Assembly: GCA_013396635.1 (NCBI GenBank)
Contig: WBMW01005528.1
Span: 142,768-206,767, forward strand
Reading direction: 5' to 3'
Source: Penelope pileata
Lineage: Eukaryota > Chordata > Aves > Galliformes > Cracidae
DNA: 64,000 nucleotides
Below the pieces are notes generated by a model. It was not told the origin of the DNA. It searched no databases and saw only the letters and a list, made by a program, of their open reading frames with translations. Position numbers and translations under genes: made by a program. Positions 37,213 to 48,323 of the stretch are shown here, one piece after another (positions within the stretch are counted from its first letter, which is position 1; each line of letters opens with the position of its first letter).

Positions 37213-38070
37213 AACACGGAATTGTAGGGGCTGGGAGGGACCCCTGGGGCTCCTCCAGTCCAACTCCCCCTAAAGCAGTCCCCTACAGCAGCTGCATGGG
37301 AAAGCGTCCAGGTGGGTTTGGGTATCTCCAGAGAAGGAGACTCCACCACCTCCCTGGCAGCTGTTTCAGGGCCCTGCCACCCTCACAGTAAAGAATTTTT
37401 TCCTCACGTTTGTATGGAACTTCCTGGGTTCCAGTTTGTGCCTGTTTCCACTTGTCCTGTTGCTGGGCATCACCAAAAAGATCCAGGCCCCATCCACTTG
37501 ACTCCCATCCTTCAGACATTTATAAGCATTGATCAGATCCCCCTTTGATCTTCTCTTGTGCAGTCTGAACAGCCCCAGAGCTCTCAGCCTTTCCCCGTCA
37601 GGAGATGCTCCAGGCCCCCATCATCTTTACAGCCCTCTGCGGGACTCTCTCCACCAGTTCCCATCTGCCTGGAACTGGGGAGCCCAGCGCTGGGCCCGGA
37701 GCTCCAGATGGGGCCTCCCCAGGGCAGAGCAGAGGGGAGGAGAACCCCCCTCACCCTGCTGGCCGTTGTAATGCACCTGCTGCTCTTTGTAACGCACCCC
37801 AGGGTGCCATTGACCTTCTTGGCCACGAGGGCATTCTACTGGCTCACAGCCAACCTGTGGTCAACCATTGGTCAACCGTTGGTCAACCAGGACACCCTGG
37901 TCCTTCTCCACAGAGCTCCTTTCCAACAGCTCAGCCCCATGCCTGTGCTGATGCGTGTGGATATTCCTCCCCAGGTGCAGGACTCTGCGCTTGCCCTCGT
38001 TGAACCCCATCAGGTTCCTCTCCACCCAACTTTCCAGCCATGTCTTCAGGGCAGCAGCCCAGCACCTCCT
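37213..38070 (-). mobile_element. CR1 LINE, longer 5'-truncated copy with reverse-transcriptase remnant
   Basis: On the minus strand the 38142-37861 frame contains MGFNEGKRRVLHLGRN and EKDQGVLVDQRLTNG, and a later frame (from 37826) contains AKKVNGTLGCVTKS. Together these are the typical C-terminal end of the CR1 ORF2 reverse transcriptase, broken across frames. The 3' UTR follows towards 37213. The copy lacks endonuclease and RT core, so it is inactive. A short triplicated GGTCAACC block lies at about 37860-37890. Confidence 0.85.
37861..38070 (-). pseudogene. CR1 ORF2 C-terminal remnant
   Basis: Decayed retrotransposon coding sequence inside the CR1 copy. The recognisable family signature is FNxGKxRVLHLGRN followed by EKDxGVLVD. 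Frameshifted relative to the downstream AKKxNGxLGC segment and lacking the catalytic core. Confidence 0.75.
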
Positions 38071-41000
38071 GGTGGCAGGGGACCACGGCTCGGCCACGCT
38101 AAGGGATGTCCCCAGGGTCCCATACCAGCGTGGGCACACCATGGGGTGGTGGGGGAAGGGACCCCGTGCCCACCCCGAAGGAATGGAGAGAACAGAAAAT
38201 CCGCAGAGCTAAACAGCAGCCAGAAAAAAATCCCAGCACAGCGCTGGAAATTTCCTGCGAAGAGGAACATCTCATTGTCAAATTAACATAGCAATAATTA
38301 GTCAGAACGAGAACATCAAGTCCCAACGCAGGGCCCGAGGATGGCACATTTGCTCTCTGCGCTCAGCTGTGTCGAGCAGCGATTCGGGGGTGCCTCTGAG
38401 CGTGACAGCCTGTGCTTTACAAGATGTAATCGCAGTGCTTCAGAGCTCTCCTGGTTATGCATCTCTTAAAAAAACAAGCGTGTTGGCTTCCCTCTGAATA
38501 AGAAAAACAGCTGCTTCTTCTGGGTTTTCGTGTGTTTGATTTCTTTGGGGTCTTTAGTTTTGCTCTGGGCTGTTTGAGAAAACCTATTAAATACAAGCAT
38601 AAATTGCTAAGTTTTGTTTGCTGGGAAGGTAGAAGCACACAGGGCCTGTCTGAACTATTGAGTTTGTGCCTCGAGAGAAAATCACTTTGCTGCCATGATG
38701 CCCCAGGATGGAAAAATCCGCAGCCAGAAGTTACAAGGAATAAATGAAATAGCAATAGGTGCCATAAATAAAGCTACAGCGCATTAACACTCCTCACTCT
38801 TTGGGGATCAAAAGCAAAATAGCTTTCAGTGTTGTGACAGAGGGAAAATCCAGAGAGAGCCCTAAATCCAGCAGGTTGATTACATGCCCAGAGAAGGTGC
38901 TGGTAGCAAAGCTCTCCTTGCAGTTACGCTTGGAGGAGTACGAGCACAGCCCTTCTGCAAGGGAAGAAGGAAGCAGTGGTGGAGGGATGGGTAAGGGACC
39001 AGTTCCTCCCGAGGATGTCACAGCCCAGAGGCTCGCTGCAGGGAGCTGGGATGGTGCTGGTGGCTTTGCAGTGGCAGTTCCTGCTGGCTGCTGCCTGCAG
39101 CCCAGCATCCTGCTCCTGCACACCCTGATCCCAGCTGCAAGCGCTGGGCTCCAGGGCTGGCCTGCAAGCCTTGTGTTCTCTCCTCAGTGCTCAAGTTGTG
39201 GAGCTGCACTTCTGCAGTCTCTAACATCAGCAGTGCCTCCTGGCTGAATTCAGACCTTGGATTAAGCTTTGAAATGCTCCGAGGTTCTGCTGCATTGTGC
39301 CACTGTGCAATGGCAGGAGAGCAGCTCACAGCTGGTGAGAACAGCAGCACAGGTGGGCTGCAGAGGCTGCCAAGCAGCGACCTCGCTCCAGCCCAGAAGG
39401 AAGAAAAATACATGGAAAGAAAAGAAGAGAGGAAACAACAACAAAAAAATGAAGACCCTACTGCAATGGTGATTTAAGGATAATTATGTGTTAAAGCACT
39501 GCTGCCCACCTCGCACTGTGCAGCGTTGCAGAGCAGAAGCAAAAAAGGAGAGCAGAGGCGGCTGCACGCAGTAGGCTCAGCTCCAGCCCCCAACAGCAGA
39601 GCTGGAACGTGGGACCTGGACACAATGGTTGGAAAAAAAAAACAACTCTGAAGAACTTTCCAGGCATCTGAAACCTCTGAGGTCTGCCCTGCTCAGGTCA
39701 CACGTGTGAAGAGAAACAATAATCTGGAAACTGCACATCTGGTGGAGCGCTCATTGGCAGGAAAAAGAGCAGAGAGTTTGCAGCAGCTCACCTCCCATGC
39801 AGGGTGTTAGAGGGGAGGGTGCATTCAGTTTGTGCTGCAGGGGCTTTGCTGGAGCCTTGGCAGCACAGGCTGCAGGGGGGGGGGCAGTGCCAGGAGGCAG
39901 CTCCTGCTCGCTGCTGCTTTCCCATGGCCCTGGAGAGGGATGGTTTATTCTTCCCCCTGGAGCTGTGAGTCAGATTGGTTCAAATCATTTGATTGAGATG
40001 TTATTAAAAAAGCAGGTCAGGCCAGGCCTGGCTGGGGAGGAGATGCTGGGCAGACAGCAGCTGAGGGCTGAAAGCAGTCCCAGGTGGCCTCTTACACCGC
40101 CCCAGCCACCCTGCCCAGTGCTGCACGTTCTCATTCCTCTCCCATTCTGGTGACTGCCTCCCACTTCCCTTCCCTCTTTCCCTCTTTCCAGGAGAGCTTT
40201 AGTCGCACTAAGGAAGCCCAAACCTTTGCATAAAACACCCATTCACAGGTTTTCTCCTGTTTTTTTTTTTTTTTTGCCCAAACTCACTCAGACCACAGGG
40301 AACAAACCCCCAGGATCTGCTCTCTAAATTTAACCGTAGCCAACGCTTCTTTTTTAGCCACTTTTATTTTTACCAGCCTCATGCAAACGTGGTATTTAAG
40401 GAGCTGGGAGCAGCATCGCTTCCAGAGATAATATCAGAGCGTGGCACGTTCAGGCAGAGCTGGCACGGCTTGCAAAGAGCGAGCGGGGTGCGATGGCTGC
40501 GTGTCCCTGCACGGTGCAGATGGGGCTGGCAGCCCCGTGTGCCAACGCTGGGCTCCTCCCATAGAGCTGCAGCACTCTGCCTGCTGCCACCCCCCGTGTC
40601 CCTTCCCACCTGCCCCGAGGAGCAGCAGGGGATGTGCAGGTCACCAGCAGCACAGCCCCAGGGCTGAACCCTGAGCAGAGGGAGCTTGGAAGGGCTCCTC
40701 TGCACCACGCAGCGCAGAGGCAGATCTGGCAGATGGCAAACTCGTGGCCGGGGCTCTGTCCCTGCATCCATCCCCGCTGAGCACCGGCTGCTGCCACACA
40801 GCCCTGGCCAGATCCAACGTGCTTGCACCAGGGCTGCATCCTGCTCGAGCTGTGGGTGAGCTCCATGGGATTTCCCATCCTGTGGGGAACCTCCATGGAG
40901 TCTCAGCTGGCTGATACGAGGCTGAGCTCATGCTCTTTTCTCTGCCCTACTCTGACAAACCCCATAGGGATGCACTGTTAGAGGGACAGTCACTGCTCTG

Positions 41001-42739
41001 CCAGCTGAAGAGAGCAGAAGTGCTTCAAAACCTGAGGAAGGGGCTGGGAGCAGACAGACACAGGAACAGCACAAGGACCTGGGCCCCTTCCTCCAGAGGT
41101 AGGGCTAAAAAATAAACAGAAGAAAAACTCCAGCTTTACCCAGAAAACAAGTCACAGAGCATCTCATGCTTTACCTTAGGAAATGGCCTGGTAGCAAACG
41201 TGCATCCTCATGTCTGGGTACCCAGAGGGAAAAAGCTCTCCAGGCTGCTCCTTCTCAGCACCCAGCTGAGCAAGGCCCTTGTCCACTGGGAGAGCAGGGC
41301 AGGCAGGAGCAGCCCCAGCTGCTTTTAATGGCAGCAGGGAATGCAATGGGCTCAGCTGCTCTGGGTTAACCCCTGCTCCTGGAGCTGTGCTGTGCTGGGA
41401 GCTCACTGCCTTCTTCAGTCCTGGGTTCTGTCTGCAGTGATGAGATCGTGCGGGGCAGAGGGAACCTCAGAGCAACGAGCAGAACTGCATTATCTTGGTG
41501 TTTCAATAACCTGCTGCTTTCTGTTGGGGATCTTCCAAAAATCACCCTCCAATCGCACTTGGCAGACAAGAGTTACTGCCCTGAGCTCTCGCACAAAATC
41601 GTGGACACTTTTTTATGAAAAGAGGTGAAAAACACACCATGCCTTTGTGTCTGGCAGCCCCACAAGCAGCCAGTCCTTCGCTCAGGTCTCTGCCTTTCCA
41701 TACAGGCAGATCAAAGCTGCTCTCAGCAGTGAGGCCCCGAGGCATCCGCAGGAGAATGTGCTGCAGCCGCAGGGATCTATTGCAAACAGAACTGGGGGGG
41801 CAGCCAGGATGGGGTGAGTGTCACCTTGAGACACCTCCGGATTAAGTTAAACCTTTCTGGCCAGGGCTGTGTAGTTCGAGCTGCTTTTCCCCAGGTTTTT
41901 CCCCCCAGCTGTGGCACCTCTGCATTTCTGGGGTCCATTTGGATGAAGATTTGGCTGTACACCCCAAGATTTTCCAGACCACTCCTATAAGCTAATTATA
42001 CATTTAGGATGGAGAACTTTGGTTACTTGTCTGAACACCCCTGTTAGTCTGAGATCCAGCACCAACTGCAGCCAAAGGCTGAAGGGCAGAGGCTGGCAGC
42101 ACACACAGAGTGCTTTGGTCACCGTGAAGCTTTGTGCACACACACACTTCTCGTGTACCTACCTGCTGCATTGCACACAACCCGCCTTCAAGGTGCAGAC
42201 ATCCCTCAAACCAGCAGCACCAACCAAACGGTCTCTGCACGAAGCCCTTGGGAGCCGGAGCGATGCAAACCCAGCAGCTGCTGGCGTGCAGATGTGCGAC
42301 GTCTCACAGCAGTTTCCAGAGGAGCCGTCATCCTCGTGCACATCCCAGGAGCAAAATCCAGGAGTCTGGGGCTGAGAAGCTCCCCAGGCAGCTGCAGAAG
42401 CAGTTTGTTTCCTGAACTCATCTCAGATTGCAACCAGTGTTGGAAAGGCTGTGCTGCCAAGCCAAGGCTCCTCGGGTCCATCACGAACCATTGGTCCAGA
42501 GCCCGCAGCTGGGATGCATCTTCACCTTGCTGGCTCCATCCAAGTTTCTCACTGAGAAATAAGATTCCAGGCCTGGGAGCTCTCCCTCTGGTGTCTTTGC
42601 TCTCTTATCTTACAGCACCTGTTACCTCTGAGGGCTTTCACCGCTCTGCTGAACTCTTCGTGCGTCACCGAGCAGAGGGGTGGTGGGGAAACCACGCTGC
42701 AACCGACTCCAAGAAGACATCCACATCACGTCGGGTTAG
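38071..42739. other. Intergenic DNA downstream of COL5A1, no gene seen
   Basis: Unique DNA between the CR1 copy and the COL5A1 polyadenylation region. All frames are short or GC-composition artefacts. The stretch at about 38270-38400 is AT-rich, then CpG-bearing, and may be constrained. Poly-T run at 40260-40275. Confidence 0.55.
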
Positions 42740-42758
42740 GTGGAAACAGTAAACTTGA

Positions 42759-42795
42759 TTTATTGAAAAAAATCTATTACATTTATTCCTTTATT
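42759..42795 (-). terminator. COL5A1: Cluster of three poly(A) signals for COL5A1
   Basis: AATAAA on the minus strand at 42795-42790, 42787-42782 and 42764-42759. A G/T-rich stretch (GACGTGATGTGGATGTC, about 42735-42715) lies just downstream of the last, as expected for a cleavage site near 42740. Further single AATAAA copies at 43051-43046 and 42954-42949 could give slightly shorter ends. Confidence 0.7.
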
Positions 42796-43703
42796 ACACA
42801 GGTTTAAAATATTTAAAAATAGCTCTTACGGGCATTACACTTAAATTTTATGACATGTTTATTGGACTTTGAAGAAATGTACAATATGTCATTCGACAGG
42901 ATATTTTAAAAAGGGCCTTACGTACTAAAATTTTTTTTTTCCATAGGTTTTATTTTTCTTATCAACATTTGTTCAAGTCATATATATTAAGGGAAGAGGG
43001 AAATAAAATTACACAAAAAGAACGTCTGCAAATACAAGTAGTAATTTTATTGCAATAATACCGTAGCTAAGTGGTCTGGGGAAATCGGAACAGTTTGGAG
43101 CTCAGTACAATTACAACACTGTGGAATTCAACAGAGGAATTTTTTTTTTTTTTTCTTCTTAAAGCAAGGAAATAAAAGGAAAAAAAAAAAGCTCCCTTGA
43201 TGAAAATTGATCGTAACAGAATCACATGACCTAGACAGACGCACACGTGTGTACATACATCGAGATATGGCTTATCTGTCGCAGCCAGGAAGGTGCAACC
43301 TCTCCTGGCCGCCCCGCTGTCCCGCACAGGGCTCTTGCCAAGGTGAACGAGAAGCTGAATTCTGCAACACATCACTATATCCTCGTGTTCACTGCTTTGC
43401 TGCTGGAGTCTGCAGTTTTTAGGATAGCACCTTTTTGGGTTTTTTTTCCCCTCGAGTGGGGGGAAAAAAAAAAAAACAGAACACAAGAGAAGAAGGGAGA
43501 CGGATGGACACGGCTCTCGCAGACCCAAAAGCACCGCGCAGCGTCGCAGCTCGCTCCCTCCCTCGGGTGCTGCTGCTCTCTGCTAGGGAAGGAGGGGGGA
43601 AAAGACATCATATATAGGCTTTTCTTCACAGTAAATGTGATGTCCTTTCCTTTACGGTGACAGACCCCCCTTGGCTCAACCGTTGCTGTAATACTCCAGG
43701 CCA

Positions 43704-43724
43704 AATAATAATAATATAATAATA
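43704..43724. repeat. AAT-rich microsatellite in the COL5A1 3' UTR
   Basis: An interrupted AATAATAATAATATAATAAT array on the plus strand, read as U/A-rich in the transcript. Confidence 0.8.
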
Positions 43725-43948
43725 AAAAAACCCTTCAACATCTATTTTCCAGCCAAGAGATCGAAACGAGGAAATGGCCAGGGAGAAAACGAACCAACAA
43801 ATGGAGAAGGAAGGTGGTGGCAGATGGTTGCGATCCAAAAATGATGTGTGGAAGGAAAAAAAAAAAATAAAAAATAAAAAAGCCATCCTGGCAGCCACCA
43901 TGGGAAGACAAAGAGAATTGCACAGGCAGCTTCGTCCTCGTGTCCGGA

Positions 43949-43999
43949 CAGCGACCGAGTACATAAATTAGCACCACAAACATTCAGCGACCGAGTACA
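43949..43999 (-). repeat. Perfect 15-nt direct repeat in the COL5A1 3' UTR
   Basis: The plus-strand 15-mer CAGCGACCGAGTACA occurs at 43949-43963 and again at 43985-43999, 36 nt apart start to start. In the transcript it reads TGTACTCGGTCGCTG twice. The CpG content and exact identity are unusual in an AT-rich UTR. Possible paired binding sites. Confidence 0.85.
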
Positions 44000-45488
44000 A
44001 CCTGGTGTGATTGCCACCGTATAAAATGCATGAATATTTCATGGAAAAGGGAAAAAGGTGTAAGCACTTTTAATACTTCCTACACGGGCCGCATAAGCTA
44101 CCGTGATACAACGGAGGAAAGGAGCAGGTCTTCTACATAAATACGGAGCTGGCATGCATTTATCAGCAGAGATCGGAGCAGAAGTGTGCAGCGTGGGTTG
44201 GAAGGGGCCAAAGCAATGGCCAGTGGGAGATTGGCCAATGGCAGGGTCCAACCAGTGTTGGGTTAACGTTACTCGAATAGATAGCACCACAAAGAGACAT
44301 GTAAAAACAAAAAGCACCTTTTTTTTTTCCTCCTTTTTTTTTTTTTTTTGTTTTACACTTGATACCCCAAGAGGACAAATGGATTTCCCCTGCCACTGCA
44401 ATCTGCCACTGGGAATAGATTTTTTTTTTTTTTTTAATTATTATTTTAAAAGGACATTGTAGGAAAAATTGGCATGAAGAATTAACTTAAAACACATACA
44501 TTAAGGCAAGGGTACAAAAAGGCAGAGATGCAAACCGGATCCTGCTTTCAGGTGGGGGTTTTGTACCAATCTTGTCAAAAAGTGGCTTTGTTTTCCTTAA
44601 TTTGGGGCAAATCATTCCGAAGGCATCAGCGGCTGCGGGGGTTTGGCAGCAGGAGCTGTCACCGTGCAGACGGGGTCACATGCATGTTTTGAAGCCAGGA
44701 GGATGGAAACACTTCAAATAATATACAATCCCAATATTTACTTACAAACATACAAAAATATAAGCACCTTTAAGACACGGGAGAGAGATGCCCGGTGTGA
44801 CTTTTAGCGATCCAATTCGTTGGGTTAAATTCTGTAAAAAGTAGAATGAGGCGATTCGATGGAGAAACCAAGAATTTTGGAGATGGCCATTACACCTGCT
44901 TGCTGGACCTGATGCACATCTCACAGAACTCAACAAGATGACCACGAAGAACTTCAGCAAGGTTCGAATGAGAGCCAGGATTGCCGCGGTTTCAACGTCG
45001 AGCTGAACGCAGGACTTTCAAGTTTGTCTTATTTTTTCTTTTTTTCCATTTTCCTCAGAAAGAAACAAACGAAAAAAATCTACAGACAAGTGCTTGGCAT
45101 CATCTCGTGGCGAGGAGAAGTCTTGGATGCATTTCCATCTCCGGACAGGCGGGCGGAGGAGGTGGCGTGGGCACGGTGGCTGCGCAGGAGCAGCTGCAGA
45201 GGGACAACAGTGGCCGCCCCGGTGGCACGGGGACAGGTCTCAGGGCCACGTGGGCAGCGTCAGGTCATGAGATTCTGCGTGGGTTCACGTGGGTGCAGTG
45301 GCACAGAGGAACTCGGGCAAAACGAAGAACAAAACAAAACGAAAAAAAAAAAATAATAACCCATCGCTGTCCAGTTTCAGAACGTGCATGTGATGAGGAA
45401 TTCTTTTTTTTTTTTTTCTTTTTAATTAATTAAATGGCGCAATGAGGTTACGAGGTTGCTCATTTGGAGACTAGTTTTCAGGTGGCTC

Positions 45489-45635
45489 TTAGCCCATGAA
45501 GCAAGCTGGTCCCACCTCGAATCCAAATTTCTGTGACGCTTCTCCGAAGTCATTGAACATGATGTCAACGATAGGCACTTGCTCGACCTTGGGTGTGTTG
45601 ATTTCCAGGACAGTCTTCTGATAGCCCTTCTTTGC
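45489..45635 (-). CDS. COL5A1: COL5A1 last coding exon with stop (about exon 66)
   Basis: 147 bp including TAA at 45491-45489. Encodes AKKGYQKTVLEINTPKVEQV, PIVDIMFNDFGEASQKFGF and EVGPACFMG. It holds the eighth COLFI cysteine (PAC). Starts in phase 0 after DGCA; acceptor CCAG follows a C/T-rich tract. The same exon continues as the 3' UTR. Confidence 0.98.
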   Translation of the reverse strand, partial: AKKGYQKTVLEINTPKVEQVPIVDIMFNDFGEASQKFGFEVGPACFMG

Positions 45636-45700
45636 CTGGGGGGAGAAGAGGGAGAGAGAGGAGCTCTGATGGTGCCTCCAACCCAAAACCAGAGAGTTAC

Positions 45701-46030
45701 AGAATCATAGAATCGTTAAGGGTGGAAAAGATCTCCAAGATCATCCCGTCCAACCATCCACCTACCGCCAAGATTACCCATTAACCCTCTAACCCTTAGT
45801 ACCACATCTAGATGTGTCCTGAACACCTCCAGGGACGGTGACTCTACCACCTCCCTGGGCAGCCTGTGCCAGTGCCTGACCACTCTTTCAGAGAAGTTTT
45901 TCCTAATACCCAGCCTGAACCTCCCCTGGTGCAACGTGAGGCCATTCCCTCTCGTCCTATCGCTGTCACCTGGGAGAAGAGGCCAACAACCACCTCACCA
46001 CATCCTCCTTCCAGGGAGCTGTAGAGTGCA
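45701..46030 (-). mobile_element. CR1 LINE fragment in the last COL5A1 coding intron
   Basis: Begins AGAATCATAGAATCGTTAAG and carries CR1 tail blocks (CCAAGATCATCCCGTCCAAC, GAACACCTCCAGGGACGGTG, CACCTCCCTGGGCAGCCTGT, ACGTGAGGCCATTCCCTC) and the further upstream CACCTGGGAGAAGAGGCCAA. It lies in the same orientation as COL5A1, starting 66 bp upstream of the last exon's acceptor. 5'-truncated, no coding capacity. Confidence 0.93.
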
Positions 46031-46329
46031 ATAAGGATATCATGAACGATCATTCAGTGCTCAGCTGGGAATATAAAGGTGGTATCACCCAGGGGATTTG
46101 GAAGCACCCAGCACCCAAAACCCTCTGCATTTACCCTACAGATGCAGTCGGGCTGGGCACCACCGAGGACCATGGGGAGATGGCTGCCCTGAGCCCACAC
46201 TTTGGAGCAGAAGCAGCCATTGCCATGCAGATGGAGAGGCACTAACTCTGCTTTCAGCACAGCTCGGAGCTGGAGCAGGAGCCTGGCAAACTGTTGTGGC
46301 TGTTTTGCCTCCCCCAAGGACACGCATGG

Positions 46330-46500
46330 GTTGTTGAGCAAATATAAGCGATTTAATTTGAATATATTAGTTTGACTATTATCCGAGCGCTACCGAAAAG
46401 ACCACATTTAAAGTTTGATGGAATTCACAAGGTGATGTTGTCTTTTTATCGTGCCTGCTAGCCATACTGTTATTTCCAAAATATAAATAATTATTGGAGG
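46330..46500. promoter_or_regulatory. Candidate conserved element in the last COL5A1 coding intron
   Basis: AT-rich, non-repetitive, with several retained CpGs (ATCCGAGCGCTACCGAAAAG) among TAAT/ATTA-rich sequence. It is unlike the rest of the intron. Conservation is inferred from character only. Confidence 0.28.
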
Positions 46501-48089
46501 AGCAGAAGTGCACCCAGGAGCATACAAAGCTGCACAAACAAGTGAATTTACGGAGCAGCTTTTGGCTCTACCTTACCCTCTGATTTGTGTGTCTCAGAAG
46601 AATAGGCTGTATCATAGCTACTGAGAAAGGGCTGTAAGATCAGGAAAAACATATTCAAATAATGGCCCAAACGTTAGCCCTGGAGATCCTCCAGCATTGG
46701 CTGCAGCAGCCTCAATCACAGCTGGGGTTTGGGGCCTCTCAAGGCCTCTGCAGCAATGCCAGGTTGGGTAGCCAGCCCTGATTTTTCACATTAGGGCTCC
46801 ATCTTACAGATCCTGCCTGTGTTTCAGCAGGGATGGCCTGCTGAGGTCCCAGAGATGGTACAGGGATGCAGGAGACGCAGAGCATCACGTCGCAGGGATG
46901 TGGCTCTGCACTGAATCAGTCCCTGAAGGATGCACTGAGCTCCCCTGGCACGTTTTACCTCCTTCTCACAGCCTGCAGGAGCCTGTCTTGCAGAGAGGGC
47001 AAGAGGAAGGGCTGAAACACAGCAGCTCAGAAGTGATGCCCAAAGCCCTATGCCTTTGGGCACAGCACCAGAGCTCATCCAGCCTCTCCTGCTGCTCCTG
47101 CACTGCTGGCAGCTCCCAGCCCCTGCTGCTCCCTGCTTTGCTCCTGCCACAATCTTTAATTTGCAGCACTGGGGCTGGTTGTGCTGACAGCAGCCTATGC
47201 TACAGCCTCCGGTGAGAAGCAACCAAGCAAATAAACTCAAAGGAGCTACAGTCCTGTTTCCAGGCAAATATCCCTCATTAGGGAGAGGGGAGAGGAATGT
47301 AGGGCACCTGAGCAGCATCACTTAAGCTGAAAAGGTTTTCATCAGATGCATCTGCCTTAAATTTGCAGTGTGTGATCTTGCAGCTTCCCGGAGACTTAAG
47401 AAGGAAAAGGGAAGGGAGGGCTCTTTTTGCTGAGGACAAGTTGTGTTATCAGGAGACAGGAGGTACTTGAGGATAAACTTCCCCATGCGACTTCTGAGCG
47501 TTTTCAGTAGAGGGATGAATGCCCTCACCCCCTCTTGCAAGAGTATTAAAAGAAATGATTCTAATTTGATTTTCCTCATTGCTCCTACAGTAGAAGTGCG
47601 TGTGCCAGAACAGAATCACTTTAGTCTCAAATTATGTGGAGGGTTTTTGCTGTCAAACATCTCTATCTTTCAGTCCCGTGGGCTTCAAGCACTGCAGTTG
47701 CAGAAGGTGAGAATTATGCATGCTTTTGCACTAAAAAACTGGGCCTCAAATTAAGTGCAAGCAGCACTTGCTTGCCAAATTCTCAGCTCCTGAGGGCAGA
47801 TTGCTCAGAGCTCAGCCCTAAATCAGATGCCCAGCAGAAGGAGGCAGAAGCAAAGGCTGGATTTGGGGCCACCTTTGGAAACTCTTGCCATTGCTCATGG
47901 CCAAAGCAAAGGAAAAAGAGCACCGTGGGCTGTGCATGGGGAGGGGAGGGCTGCAGCTCAACAGCTGCCTCTGAGATCTGGGCAAAAACTCACAGGGAAA
48001 AGAGACAGAGATGCTAAAATCCAAATTAAATCATGGGACGTTTGGAAGTGACTTCTCAGAGATCCCTCCCTGCAGGCCTGCCCACGTAC

Positions 48090-48323
48090 CGCGCAGCCGT
48101 CGAAGGCGGCTCGGATGTAGGGGTTGTTGTCGTAGGACATCTCCTCGTCGTTGGAGCCCAGGAAGCGGATGGCTTTGTCGTAGCTGTCGGTGGTGGCATC
48201 GTGCCAGGCTACGGACTGGTAGCAGTTGTAGGTGATGTTCTGGTGGGCCGAGGCGCTCAGCAGCCGGAGGAATGTCATCTGCACCACTCCAATGGGGTTC
48301 CCGTCCGAATCCACGTAGGAGAG
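48090..48323 (-). CDS. COL5A1: COL5A1 COLFI domain exon (about exon 65)
   Basis: 234 bp, phase 0 both ends, 78 codons. Starts LSYVDSDGNPIGVVQMTFLR and ends NNPYIRAAFDGCA. Contains the second N-glycosylation sequon (HQNITYNC) and cysteines 6 and 7 (YNC, DGC). The FLGSNDEEMSYDNNPYI motif is typical of the alpha1(V)/alpha1(XI) group. GC- and CpG-rich compared with flanking introns. Acceptor ATAG, donor GTACGT. Confidence 0.97.

Larger units (their letters stand above)
42740..45488 (-). other. COL5A1: COL5A1 3' UTR
   Basis: About 2.75 kb from the stop codon to a cluster of AATAAA signals, a length in line with the long human COL5A1 3' UTR. The first 400 nt are CpG- and GC-rich (45110-45330). The rest is AT-rich with many homopolymer A and T tracts. 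No intron signals or coding potential are evident. The 3' end is inferred from poly(A) signals, not from transcript data. Confidence 0.75.

Noticed and set aside
37558..38286. 242-codon plus-strand open frame
   Set aside because: Antisense of the CR1 element; the real coding remnant is on the minus strand.
311..42739. A ficolin or other gene expected from mammalian synteny
   Set aside because: No fibrinogen-like motif, collagen stalk or spliced exon set could be found on either strand.
44185..44215. GGGTTGGAAGGGGCCAAAG resembling a CR1 tail
   Set aside because: Only about 15 bases match, with no flanking CR1 landmarks. Chance similarity within the 3' UTR.
42740..45488. Many poly-A and poly-T tracts suggesting a processed retrocopy
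   Set aside because: No target-site duplications or intronless gene body. They lie in the natural 3' UTR of an intron-containing gene.
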